DNA of 15,284 nucleotides, from positions 1 through 15,284 of the forward strand of contig CAXXEO010000013.1 in assembly GCA_963664585.2 (NCBI GenBank), written 5' to 3'. A program made the position numbers and the translations under genes. Shown in pieces: positions 1-7,136 of this stretch. The stretch comes from G963664585 sp963664585 (GTDB lineage: Bacteria; Bacillota; Clostridia; Oscillospirales; Ruminococcaceae). Numbering within the stretch: the first letter of the stretch is position 1; every line of letters starts with the position of its first letter. The notes under the pieces are model-generated. The model worked only from the letters and a program-made list of their open reading frames with translations, was not told where the DNA came from and ran no database searches.

Positions 1-185
1 ACTTCAATCTGAAGTCCTGCATTTCTCATACACTTGATAAACTCAACCCATCGGCAGTCTTCCACGGTGTAATCACGGAGGCCGCTTGACTTGCGGTTTA
101 CACTCGGAATCAATCCGACACGCTCATAATAACGGAGCGTGTCCGGAGTAAGGTCAAATTTTTTACTGACTTCCGATATGGTCAT
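1..185 (-). CDS. MerR-family transcriptional regulator, N-terminal part (cut by window edge)
   Basis: This is the DNA-binding half of a MerR-family activator; the effector-binding C-terminus lies beyond base 1. The ATG at 183-185 is preceded by GGAGG seven bases upstream. The 61 visible codons begin MTISEVSKKFDLTPDTLRYY and continue with ERVGLIP, the winged helix-turn-helix signature of the family (HTH in about residues 2-22, wing RYYERVGLIP after it). It lies at the end of a minus-strand run of redox genes. An 18-bp dyad typical of MerR operators sits just upstream (226-243), and a similar dyad lies in the promoter of the first gene of the run (3627-3644). By analogy with AdhR-type regulators of aldehyde and electrophile stress, it probably controls both. 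The family call is firm, the stimulus is inferred. Confidence 0.9.
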   Translation of the reverse strand, partial: MTISEVSKKFDLTPDTLRYYERVGLIPSVNRKSSGLRDYTVEDCRWVEFIKCMRNAGLQIE

Positions 186-206
186 ATCATCGCCTCCAAT
201 TTTGGT

Positions 207-243
207 ATTTTAGAATATTTCTGAACTTTGAGTCAACTTCAAG
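207..243 (-). promoter_or_regulatory. Promoter and MerR-type operator of the merR gene
   Basis: On the minus strand a -35 TTGACT (231-236) and a -10 TAAAAT (207-212) are separated by 18 bp. The dyad CTTGAAGTTGACTCAAAG (226-243) overlaps the -35 box. It matches the dyad at 3627-3644 at 14 of 18 positions. Its placement over the -35 rather than in a 19-bp spacer suggests autorepression, which is an inference. Confidence 0.6.
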
Positions 244-267
244 TTTTCTCCTGAAAAAGCAGAAAAA

Positions 268-900
268 TCATCGTATGAAGTTCGTTGATATATTGTCCTC
301 TTTTTCGGGGAATGGAACTCCCGCTTTTACTCCTGCTTCCTTACATTTCAGAAACCACGCCATATTTCTGCCCAAAGTGCGCATGATCTGCAAGCCTTCC
401 AGATCTTTTTTTACATCATCAGGTGTAGAACCGTGTACCATATTCCAGTACTTTGATGAAATAACCGGCATCTCCGCCAGAGTAAAATACTTATTGAGCT
501 GATCAAAGGCTGCTGTTGTTCCGGCTCGTCTTGCTGAAACCACTGCCGCGGCAGGTTTTAGGTAAAAAGACTGCCTTCCCGAACATAAATCTGTAAAAAA
601 AGCTCTGTCCATAAAGGATGTCATAGCGCCACATGCGGATGCATAGTGAACAGGAGAACCAAATACGAAGCCGTCAGCATCTTTGGCGATTTCAAGAAAA
701 TCGTTGACACAATCGTTGAAAACACAGTGCCCGGTTTTGACGCAGTTGCCGCATGCCATGCAACCTGCTAACGGCTTTGTTCCTATCTGATAGATTTCAG
801 TTTCAATTCCGTTGGTGTTCAGAGCTTTTGATATTTCTTCCAATGCAGTATAGGTGCACCCGTGTGCATGAGGACTTCCGTTTACCAATAATACCTTCAT
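268..900 (-). CDS. Iron-sulfur flavoprotein-like NAD(P)H-dependent oxidoreductase (flavodoxin fold)
   Basis: A 210-aa cytoplasmic flavodoxin-fold protein of the NADPH-dependent FMN reductase / iron-sulfur flavoprotein group. Residues 1-10 give the first beta strand and the FMN-phosphate loop (VNGSP); residues 79-86 (VFGSPVHY) form the second flavin-contact loop. Between them is a compact cysteine cluster C47-x2-C50-x2-C53-x5-C59, with C64 close by, which resembles the Cx2Cx2Cx4-7C site that binds [4Fe-4S] in iron-sulfur flavoproteins. The start has AGGAGG just upstream. It follows two ferredoxin-tailed aldo/keto reductases on the same strand and precedes the merR gene, so it may shuttle electrons for, or act on the same electrophiles as, those enzymes. 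Whether a cluster is really bound cannot be told, since many relatives keep the cysteines without proof of Fe-S. Family call firm; substrate unknown. Confidence 0.85.
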   Translation of the reverse strand: MKVLLVNGSPHAHGCTYTALEEISKALNTNGIETEIYQIGTKPLAGCMACGNCVKTGHCVFNDCVNDFLEIAKDADGFVFGSPVHYASACGAMTSFMDRAFFTDLCSGRQSFYLKPAAAVVSARRAGTTAAFDQLNKYFTLAEMPVISSKYWNMVHGSTPDDVKKDLEGLQIMRTLGRNMAWFLKCKEAGVKAGVPFPEKEDNISTNFIR

Positions 901-966
901 ATCTTCCTCCTGTAATCATTTGTCTTCAAGGATGATTTTATTGATGAAGCAAGATCATTAAGCGTT

Positions 967-1065
967 CTAGGAAACCCGATTTACGACAGACACTGTGTCG
1001 GTGCGTCCAGAAGCGAACAATTCCTTGCATTTTTTATCACTCAGTTCGTATAAATCCTCTATCAT
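967..1065 (-). CDS. Possible 32-aa small ORF between the AKR and flavoprotein genes
   Basis: An ATG at 1063-1065 opens 32 codons starting MIEDLYELSDKKCKELFASG and ending at a TAG at 967-969. The composition is soluble-protein-like, not the random AT-rich translation seen in the other gaps. Only a weak GGTG lies upstream, and I recognise no family. It fills part of the 187-bp gap in the minus-strand run and could be a small gene or the remnant of a longer one. Low certainty. Confidence 0.25.
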   Translation of the reverse strand: MIEDLYELSDKKCKELFASGRTDTVSVVNRVS

Positions 1066-1087
1066 TTGACACCGATTTTACTCAAAT

Positions 1088-2191
1088 TTATCTGCCACAT
1101 TTTTTAAGAATTTTTGTTATCTCAATATGCTGCGGACAGGATTTTTCACACTGTTTACAGTCGATGCAGTCGGAAGCTTTGCCGTAGGTCTTGATATAGC
1201 TGCCGTAGTATATTTTCTGCGTGGAAAACCCTTTATTGAGCGATTGTATTTCTGCATTATACAATGCAAAATATTTCGGAATGGCAATGTTTTTCGGACA
1301 TCCCGCGACGCAGTATTCACAGGCGGTACAGGGAACAGCGATGGATTCGTTGATGATTTTTACCACTTGAACGATGATGTCCTGTTCTTCCTGCGTTAAC
1401 GGTTTGAAATCCTGCATATAGTCGGTGTTGTCCAGCAGCTGATCCATGCTCGTCATACCGCTTAGCACCATCATGACATTTTTAGGGCTTGCCGCAAAGC
1501 GGATCGCCCACGACGGGACAGAGAGATCGGGATGATATTCTTTCAATAATTCCTCTGCCTTTGATGGAATGTTGGACAGCGTGCCGCCCTTGACGGGCTC
1601 CATTACGATAACCGGCTTGCCGTGCTTTTTTGCCACCTCATAGCATTTGCCAGACTGGATACTTTTATTGTCCCAATCAAGGTAATTGACTTGTAACTGA
1701 ACAAAATCAACTTCGGGGTGTGCTGTCAGAATTTCATCCAGCAAATCCGCATTGTCGTGATAGGAAAACCCGATATTACGGATTTCCCCTTCCTCTTTTT
1801 TCTGCCGTATAAACGCAAAAACGTCGAATTTCTCGGCAATTTTATAATGAGATACACCAAGGTTATGCAGTAAGTAATAGTCAAAATATTCAACGCCACA
1901 TTTTTCAAGCTGTTCATTAAATAAGCGTTCAAGATCTTCTTTCTCTTTTAAAAACATTGTAGGCATTTTGGTGGCGACGGTAAAGCTGTCTCTCGGATGA
2001 CGTTTCACCAATGCTTCACGCAAAACGATTTCACTCGTAAATTTATGATACATGTATGCCGTATCGAAATAAGTGAAGCCTCTTTCCAGAAAGGTGTCTA
2101 CCATTTTGCATACAGTTTCTAAATCCACACTTGCTCCATCATTTTTGTCGAGTATCGGCAGACGCATAAAACCAAACCCTAATTTTTTCAT
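1088..2191 (-). CDS. Aldo/keto reductase with C-terminal 2x[4Fe-4S] ferredoxin-like domain (canonical tetrad)
   Basis: A 367-aa cytoplasmic aldo/keto reductase, (beta/alpha)8 barrel in residues 1 to about 270. The usual catalytic tetrad is visible: D43 and Y48 in FDTAYMY, K75 in VATK, H109 in LLHN. The C-terminal 80 residues carry two ferredoxin-type cysteine sets, C288/C291/C294/C298 and C342/C345/C348/C352, each followed by Pro, which should hold two [4Fe-4S] clusters. Such fusions are common in Clostridia and may let ferredoxin rather than NADPH alone supply electrons; their substrates are mostly unknown. The ribosome binding site GGGAGA precedes the ATG. It lies 108 bp downstream of a second, more divergent AKR-ferredoxin on the same strand and probably shares its transcript. 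Confidence 0.92.
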   Translation of the reverse strand: MKKLGFGFMRLPILDKNDGASVDLETVCKMVDTFLERGFTYFDTAYMYHKFTSEIVLREALVKRHPRDSFTVATKMPTMFLKEKEDLERLFNEQLEKCGVEYFDYYLLHNLGVSHYKIAEKFDVFAFIRQKKEEGEIRNIGFSYHDNADLLDEILTAHPEVDFVQLQVNYLDWDNKSIQSGKCYEVAKKHGKPVIVMEPVKGGTLSNIPSKAEELLKEYHPDLSVPSWAIRFAASPKNVMMVLSGMTSMDQLLDNTDYMQDFKPLTQEEQDIIVQVVKIINESIAVPCTACEYCVAGCPKNIAIPKYFALYNAEIQSLNKGFSTQKIYYGSYIKTYGKASDCIDCKQCEKSCPQHIEITKILKKCGR

Positions 2192-2299
2192 TTAATTTTC
2201 TCCCTATTTCAGTTATTTTAATATTTTAAGTATAAGCGGCAAACAGTCCATCAATATCTTTTACTACTCTTTGCACGGGTACACCCTGGTCCATGCTTT

Positions 2300-3451
2300 T
2301 TATTTTGAAAACAGATTTGCCGCCATCTTCATTTTGCTTATAACATCTACGCCGAACGGACAATTTTTCATGCACATACCACATTCAATGCATTCATCTG
2401 CATGGTGCTCAAGCAGATCATAATGATTTTTTAGTGTTTCGGGAACATTTCCCTGAATTTGCGCCAGATCAAGATGCTTGTTGACCGCTGCAATGTCTAT
2501 TTTTATAGAACACGGAGCACAGTGTCCGCAGTACATGCAATGTCCGTGGAATGAGATTTTTGGTGCGTTTGCAAGAATTTCACTGTAATTCTTTTCTTTG
2601 TCAGTCGCAAGAGTATATGATGTTGCCGCAAGGATTTCATCTGTGCTTGACACACCAACCATAACTGAAGCCACAGCTGGTCTGGTAAGACAGTAATGCA
2701 GACACTGCGCAGGCGTCATTGCTTCCCCGAACGGTGACTGTGCGGCGCTGAGCAGTATTCCTGCTGCATAACCTTTCATAACTGTCAGAGCCACACCTGC
2801 GTTCTCACAGCTCTGGTAAAGCTTACTTCGCATCGGATCGATACCCTCATAAACACGGTCGAAGGTACTTCCCTCAAATAAAATATTTATATCCTCGCTT
2901 GCGGGAAGCATATCATACGCGGGATTGATGCTGAACAGAATCACATCAACAAGTCCCGTTTCCACTGCTTTAAATGCTATTTCGGGATTATGAGTGGACA
3001 TGCCGATTGAACGAATTATCCCTTTTTCTTTCAGTTCTTTCACGTATTCAATGATTTCACCGTCGAATATGTGTTTAAAATCTCGCTCGTCATCCACATA
3101 GTGAATCATCCCCACATCCACATAGTCAAGCTGCATCCGTGTGAGAAAATCTTCGAAAGCGTTTCTTATTTCATCCATGTCTCTTGTACGGCGGTATTGA
3201 CCGTTGTCCCACATGGAACATAAATGTCCTTCCACAACAAAACTGTCTCGTGGGTATTTACCGAGCGCCTTGCCTATGTTGCTTCTGACAACGGGATTTG
3301 AATTGTAAATGTCTATAAAATTGATGCCCTCATCCATGGCACAATCAATGATTTTTTCGCAGTCTTCAAAGCTTCTGTTTTCAAATCCCTCGCCGCCGAT
3401 TCCCACGGTACTTACCGTGATCCCTGTTCTGCCTAAAACACGGTATTCCAT
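2300..3451 (-). CDS. Aldo/keto reductase-like protein with ferredoxin-like tail and atypical active site
   Basis: A 383-aa AKR-fold protein with a C-terminal Fe-S domain. The start MEYRVLGRTGITVSTVGIGG and the block FIDIYN...IGKALGKYPRDSF place it in the AKR superfamily. D47 and H117 (MIHYVD) match the tetrad, but the Tyr position five residues after D47 is N52 and the usual Lys of a VxTK strand is replaced (FVVEGHL, about 71-77), so two of four canonical catalytic residues are missing. The tail has C305/C308/C311/C314 (x2 spacing throughout) and C354/C357/C360/C364-Pro, consistent with two clusters. The RBS is GAGGTG. It is the first gene of the minus-strand run and is preceded by a 5' leader holding repeat copy A and a MerR-type promoter. 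Activity as a classical NADPH reductase is doubtful. Confidence 0.88.
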   Translation of the reverse strand: MEYRVLGRTGITVSTVGIGGEGFENRSFEDCEKIIDCAMDEGINFIDIYNSNPVVRSNIGKALGKYPRDSFVVEGHLCSMWDNGQYRRTRDMDEIRNAFEDFLTRMQLDYVDVGMIHYVDDERDFKHIFDGEIIEYVKELKEKGIIRSIGMSTHNPEIAFKAVETGLVDVILFSINPAYDMLPASEDINILFEGSTFDRVYEGIDPMRSKLYQSCENAGVALTVMKGYAAGILLSAAQSPFGEAMTPAQCLHYCLTRPAVASVMVGVSSTDEILAATSYTLATDKEKNYSEILANAPKISFHGHCMYCGHCAPCSIKIDIAAVNKHLDLAQIQGNVPETLKNHYDLLEHHADECIECGMCMKNCPFGVDVISKMKMAANLFSK

Positions 3452-3472
3452 ATGTCACCTCTTTCATATTCT

Positions 3473-3580
3473 TATAGCCAATTAACTTAAAAACTGGCTA
3501 TATATAAAACGCCATTTTCTTCCCCCGCCGAAGGCGGGGGAAGAAATCACAAGCTTGTTTTCAAGTTAATCAACTATATG
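3473..3580 (+). repeat. Palindromic repeat, copy A (MITE-like)
   Basis: A 108-bp element with imperfect terminal inverted repeats: TATAGCCAATTAACTT at the left, and TATAGTTGATTAACTT when the right end is read on the opposite strand. In the middle is a 13-bp GC-rich stem with a GAA loop (core CCCCCGCCGAAGGCGGGGG). It is nearly identical to 6868-6973 and to the reverse complement of 12605-12709. It lies between the MerR-type promoter and the first AKR gene, so it would be transcribed into that gene's 5' leader; on that RNA strand the core reads with a UUCG loop. Confidence 0.9.
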
Positions 3581-3617
3581 TTGCGTGATAGCGAATTTGT
3601 ATTTGCTTTCGTCAATC

Positions 3618-3648
3618 ATTGTATCACTTAGAGTTTACTCCAAGTCAA
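3618..3648 (-). promoter_or_regulatory. MerR-type promoter with 19-bp spacer and operator dyad
   Basis: Read on the minus strand, -35 TTGACT (3643-3648) and -10 TACAAT (3618-3623) are 19 bp apart, the unusually long spacing typical of MerR-activated promoters. The spacer is filled by the dyad CTTGGAGTAAACTCTAAG (3627-3644), whose pattern CTTGnAGTnnACTCnAAG recurs at 226-243. It points towards the first AKR gene, about 165 bp away, and should drive the redox operon. Confidence 0.8.
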
Positions 3649-3788
3649 GAGATTTTTCAAAAAAGCAAAAAAATAAATTTTCTAAGCCTTGTTTGGTTGG
3701 ATTATCTTATTTAAAAATCATTGTAATGTTGACACTCAACCGCCTGAGCTATAGAATAAAATAGAAATATTAATTTCGGAAAATGATT

Positions 3789-3806
3789 TTTTAATCTGAT
3801 TTTAAT
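3789..3806 (+). promoter_or_regulatory. Possible response-regulator direct repeat
   Basis: Two copies of TTTTAAT begin at 3789 and 3800, 11 bp apart, about 75 bp upstream of the gene at 3879. OmpR-type regulators often bind direct repeats spaced by one helical turn, and an OmpR-type regulator is encoded 0.8 kb downstream. The surrounding DNA is very AT-rich, so chance is a real possibility. Confidence 0.3.
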
Positions 3807-3878
3807 TTTACTCAAATTGTCCTTGAAGTCTTTTCTGTTAGTATAAGGTCACAACAGAAAATAAGGAGGAAAATTAAA

Positions 3879-4424
3879 ATGGCAACACTGGATCAAGTAG
3901 AAAAATTGCGTGAAAAAGCAAATGTGAGTTTTGAAGAGGCAAGAGGTGCCCTTGACGCTTCCGGAGGCGATTTGCTTGAGGCGCTCATTTATCTCGAAAA
4001 GCAGGGCAAAGTAATTCCACCTGTCGGCGGAGGCTATTACAGCAGTGAGAGTGCGGGCGGAGACGAAAAAGAGAAGTTCTATGATGCCTGCAAATCTCAA
4101 GAAAAGCATGGCGAGAGCTTTTCAGATATGTGGAAAAGATTTGGACGTTTTTGTGTGAATGTAATTAACAAGGGGAACAATAATTTCTTCGAAGCAGAAA
4201 GAAACGGGGATATCATTATTTCGTGTCCCGTTACGGTTCTTGTGCTTCTTTTGATATTCATATTCTGGATCATTGTGCCGCTCGTCATCATTGGTTTATT
4301 CTTCGGATTCCGCTACCATTTTCGTGGACAGGACCTTGGTAAGGAATCTGTAAACAGGATGATGGATAGTGCGACAGACACCGCTGAAGGTATTAAGAGA
4401 TCGTTTAACGGCGAGAAAAAATAA
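3879..4424 (+). CDS. TS-N/UBA-domain membrane protein, DUF4342-like
   Basis: A 181-aa protein in three parts. Residues 1-43 (MATLDQVEKLREKANVSFEE, then GDLLEALIYLEK) form a three-helix TS-N/UBA-like domain, as at the N-terminus of elongation factor Ts. Residues 45-110 are a polar linker with a Gly/Ser-rich part. Residues 117-144 (ISCPVTVLVLLLIFIFWIIV onwards) are one strong membrane segment, perhaps a hairpin, followed by a basic and then polar tail. It matches what I recall of DUF4342 proteins of Clostridia. The RBS AAGGAGG lies eight bases upstream. It is followed by a response regulator and a sensor kinase on the same strand, which suggests it is a target or a modulator of that system. Function is unproven. 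Confidence 0.75.
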   Translation: MATLDQVEKLREKANVSFEEARGALDASGGDLLEALIYLEKQGKVIPPVGGGYYSSESAGGDEKEKFYDACKSQEKHGESFSDMWKRFGRFCVNVINKGNNNFFEAERNGDIIISCPVTVLVLLLIFIFWIIVPLVIIGLFFGFRYHFRGQDLGKESVNRMMDSATDTAEGIKRSFNGEKK

Positions 4425-4585
4425 CGTGATTTGCAATTAAAAACACAATTTGTTTTTAAACCACTAGCGCTTGGTTTTGACGGCATTTGTATCGCACTCG
4501 TGGCTTTTTCTGCCAGAGGCAAGAGGTTCAAAAAGTTCACTTATTTTGAAATGAAAACCGGTAAAAAGTATGATGTGAGGTTCAA

Positions 4586-5263
4586 ATGGGCGCAAAAATA
4601 TTGCTGATTGAAGATGAAGAAAAGCTGGCCCGTTTTGTTGAGCTGGAGCTTTGCTATGAGGGATACTCGGTGACAAAAGCCTTTAACGGAAGGTCGGGTA
4701 TGGAACTTGCTATATCCGGGGATTTTGATCTTGTTCTGCTTGATATCTTGCTTCCTGAACTAAGCGGTATGGAGGTTCTGCGTCGACTTCGCCGCACTTC
4801 CTCCGTTCCTGTTATTATGCTGACTGCCCGTGACAGCGTAACGGATAAGGTTGCAGGGCTTGATCTCGGAGCCGATGATTATATCACCAAGCCTTTTGCG
4901 ATTGAAGAGCTGCTTGCCCGTATACGCACAGCGCTCAGAAAAAATATCACACCTCAGGACCATGAAATTTTATCTGCTTTGAGCCTTCAGCTTGACATTA
5001 AGCGTCGCTCCGTGACGATTGGGGGCGAGATGGTGGAGCTTACAAAGCGCGAATTTGACCTTCTTCATTATTTGCTTAAAAACAAGGGCTTGGTCGTAAC
5101 CCGAGAGGCACTCCTCGAAAATGTATGGGGTTTTGACTTTGATGGGGAAACAAACGCCGTTGATGTTTATATTCGTTTTCTGCGCGGAAAAATTGACGAA
5201 GCCTATCATATTAAGCTAATTCATACCGTTCGTGGAGTAGGATATGTGATAAAGGATGAGTAA
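4586..5263 (+). CDS. OmpR/PhoB-family response regulator
   Basis: A 225-aa two-component response regulator. The receiver domain (about 3-118) shows the acidic pair E9/D10, phospho-acceptor D53 in LLDILLPE, T80 and K102 in ITKPF. The C-terminal winged-helix DNA-binding domain (about 128-225) has the usual LTKREFDLLHYL and VDVYIRFLRGKID...RGVGYVIK blocks. The ATG at 4586 follows GTGAGG. Its last 8 bases overlap the start of the histidine kinase gene, so the two are translationally coupled and form a cognate pair. Targets are not known; the upstream TS-N/UBA gene is the natural candidate. Confidence 0.95.
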   Translation: MGAKILLIEDEEKLARFVELELCYEGYSVTKAFNGRSGMELAISGDFDLVLLDILLPELSGMEVLRRLRRTSSVPVIMLTARDSVTDKVAGLDLGADDYITKPFAIEELLARIRTALRKNITPQDHEILSALSLQLDIKRRSVTIGGEMVELTKREFDLLHYLLKNKGLVVTREALLENVWGFDFDGETNAVDVYIRFLRGKIDEAYHIKLIHTVRGVGYVIKDE

Positions 5264-6737
5264 AGCAGAGTATAAGAATTCGCCCGAGCCTTTAGGCGGT
5301 AAGTTCCGGTCTTCAATTGTTTATAAGCTGGGCTTAAGGCTTATATTCCGTCTGTTTAGTATTTTTCTGACTTTGGATATCATTATCTGCAGTTTTGCCG
5401 CGATGTCAGCAATAGTCTATAGCGAACAAACGGCAGCTTCTGTTGCTAAAATGATATTTGAATCCGGGATGCCTGATGAAAGCTCTGTGGACTGGCTTCA
5501 AATGTCGGGACTTAGTGTTGAAATGCGTATAGGTGATCCTAAAGGGTATAAGGTGCCGGAACCTTTTTCGAACCTGCTTCCTGAGCCGACTGCGAAAGGA
5601 GCCAGAAGATTTGCGCAAATAAGCTCTGCAAATGCATCCGTGTTCAAAAAGCTCGAAGGGCTTGTCTATAAAATCGATCTGACGCATGAGGGAATAACGT
5701 ATGATATCTCGGTAAAGCTCGAGTCTTTTATCCATATGTTCATACTGGCTTTTATGATACTTCTTGCGATCGAACTTTCAATTCTTATTTCGAGGACCTT
5801 CGAAGACGCACGGATGATACGCCGTACACTAGATCCAATTTCTAAACTTGCAAAGGCAGCCCAGAGTCTCAATACGGCAGGCAGCCAGTTTGATCCCGAT
5901 AAGATGAAAGCTCTGGCTGGAAAGCTCGAAGGTATAAACGCATCCCGGCTTGATACCCGAATCCAAATTAATGAAACGCAGGATGAGCTAAAAAACCTGG
6001 CGAGAGCGATAAATGGTATGCTTGACAGGATAAATGAATCCTACAGCGCACAGGTGCGATTTGTATCTGACGCGTCGCATGAGCTGCGAACGCCTATTTC
6101 TGTCATTCAGGGTTATGCAAATCTCCTAGATCGATGGGGTAAGAACGACGAAAAGACTCTGTTGGAGTCGATCAGCGCGATCAAGGACGAGGCGGCCAGT
6201 ATGAAAGATCTGATTGAGCAGCTGCTATTCCTTGCGCGGGGAGATAACAATACGATTGCACTTCAGATTGAGGAATTTAAGCTCTCAGAGCTCGCTCTCG
6301 AAGTCATCCATGAAACACAGATGATAGACAGTGCGCATATTTATGAAGACAGGCTTATAGACATCACCGTTTCTGCGGATAAGGCGCTTATTAAACAGGC
6401 TTTGCGGATACTTGTCGACAATGCAATAAAGTATACGGAATCCGGCGGGCATATTATGATTACGGCAGACAGAGAAGGTAACTTTGCAAAGCTCTCCGTA
6501 CGTGACGATGGTATAGGCATAACACCTGAAGCCATCACCCGGATTTTTGATAGGTTTTACCGCGCCGATGAATCGCGCGCTAGGGCAACAGGGGGCTCTG
6601 GGCTAGGCCTTTCGATTGCACAATGGATCACCTTACGCCACGGAGGCCATTTGGAAGTGTTAAGTCGTGAAGGCATCGGTACGAGAGTTACGATAGTCAT
6701 TCCTGCTACAAGCACCGAATTAACATTACCAATATAA
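5256..6737 (+). CDS. Sensor histidine kinase (OmpR-type partner)
   Basis: A 493-aa membrane sensor kinase. There are two membrane segments (about 32-56 and 158-178) around an external sensing region of about 100 residues, then a HAMP-like linker, and the dimerisation/phosphotransfer helix with H275 in SDASHELRTP. The ATPase domain shows N389 (LVDNAIKYT), D418 (DDGIGI), the F box (FDRFYRADESRA) and the glycine box GGSGLGLS (446-453). All catalytic boxes are intact, so it should be active. The external domain is short and I do not recognise its ligand. It overlaps the response regulator gene by 8 bp and is followed by a strong hairpin. Confidence 0.95.
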   Translation: MSKAEYKNSPEPLGGKFRSSIVYKLGLRLIFRLFSIFLTLDIIICSFAAMSAIVYSEQTAASVAKMIFESGMPDESSVDWLQMSGLSVEMRIGDPKGYKVPEPFSNLLPEPTAKGARRFAQISSANASVFKKLEGLVYKIDLTHEGITYDISVKLESFIHMFILAFMILLAIELSILISRTFEDARMIRRTLDPISKLAKAAQSLNTAGSQFDPDKMKALAGKLEGINASRLDTRIQINETQDELKNLARAINGMLDRINESYSAQVRFVSDASHELRTPISVIQGYANLLDRWGKNDEKTLLESISAIKDEAASMKDLIEQLLFLARGDNNTIALQIEEFKLSELALEVIHETQMIDSAHIYEDRLIDITVSADKALIKQALRILVDNAIKYTESGGHIMITADREGNFAKLSVRDDGIGITPEAITRIFDRFYRADESRARATGGSGLGLSIAQWITLRHGGHLEVLSREGIGTRVTIVIPATSTELTLPI

Positions 6738-6795
6738 ACACGAATGGATGCGACATCCCCTAGTTCATTATCAAATATTATCTGATCTTTCCATA

Positions 6796-6843
6796 ATACA
6801 AAACAGTGATAGTTGCATTATTGCAACTATCACTGTTTTGTAT
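6796..6843. terminator. 22-bp perfect hairpin, likely bidirectional terminator
   Basis: The arms 6796-6817 and 6822-6843 are perfectly complementary over 22 bp around a TTAT loop. The outer part has an A-tract on the left and TTTTGTAT on the right, so it can end transcripts from both the kinase gene (58 bp upstream) and the converging minus-strand genes. The stem is longer than for most terminators. Confidence 0.7.
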
Positions 6844-6867
6844 GTAAGCCTGCGAACGTTTGGCAAG

Positions 6868-6973
6868 TATAGCCAATTAACTTAAAAACTGGCTATATAT
6901 AAAACGTCATTTTTTCCCCCGCCTTCGGCGGGGAAAAAAACACAAGCTTGTTTTCAAGTTAATCAACTATATG
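6868..6973 (+). repeat. Palindromic repeat, copy B (core flipped)
   Basis: 106 bp, nearly identical to 3473-3580 in both arms and in the same outer orientation, but the hairpin core reads CCCCGCCTTCGGCGGGG, that is, with a TTC loop where copy A has GAA. The flanks of the core have changed to T-tract and A-tract. It lies between the convergent kinase and catalase-linked genes. Confidence 0.9.
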
Positions 6974-7136
6974 GTGAATATTGAGGTCATTGCTTCACGT
7001 GATTATACTCAACCAGTTATTATTTAAGCTTAATAGAGCCTGTCCGCGGTGAGGCTGTGCCGCGCTATATATCAAAGCGGCACACAGGGCGGCACAGCGG
7101 CTGATCAATCAGATTTTTGAAAGTTTAATGGAAGAA

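Larger units (their letters stand above)
3452..3878. other. Divergent intergenic region between the AKR operon and the TS-N/UBA gene
   Basis: This 427-bp AT-rich gap contains repeat copy A, the minus-strand MerR-type promoter (3618-3648) and, near its right end, the leader of the plus-strand gene at 3879. I see no further coding sequence in it. Confidence 0.7.
6738..7136. other. Convergent intergenic region with hairpin, repeat B and GC-rich inverted repeat
   Basis: This 399-bp gap holds the hairpin at 6796-6843, repeat copy B, and a GC-rich stretch in which GCTGTGCCGC (7054-7063) is repeated inverted at 7089-7098, with a further partial copy at 7077-7083. No T-tract follows that inverted repeat on either strand, so it is not a typical terminator. 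I see no intact gene. Confidence 0.6.

Noticed and set aside
2226..2294. A 22-codon minus-strand frame between the two AKR genes (MDQGVPVQRVVKDIDG...)
   Set aside because: It starts five bases after the AKR stop, but has no ribosome binding site and no recognised family; too short to support.
3473..3580. Repeat hairpins as intrinsic terminators
   Set aside because: In copies A to C the T-rich part precedes the stem and the A-rich part follows it on either strand, opposite to the order needed for a terminator.
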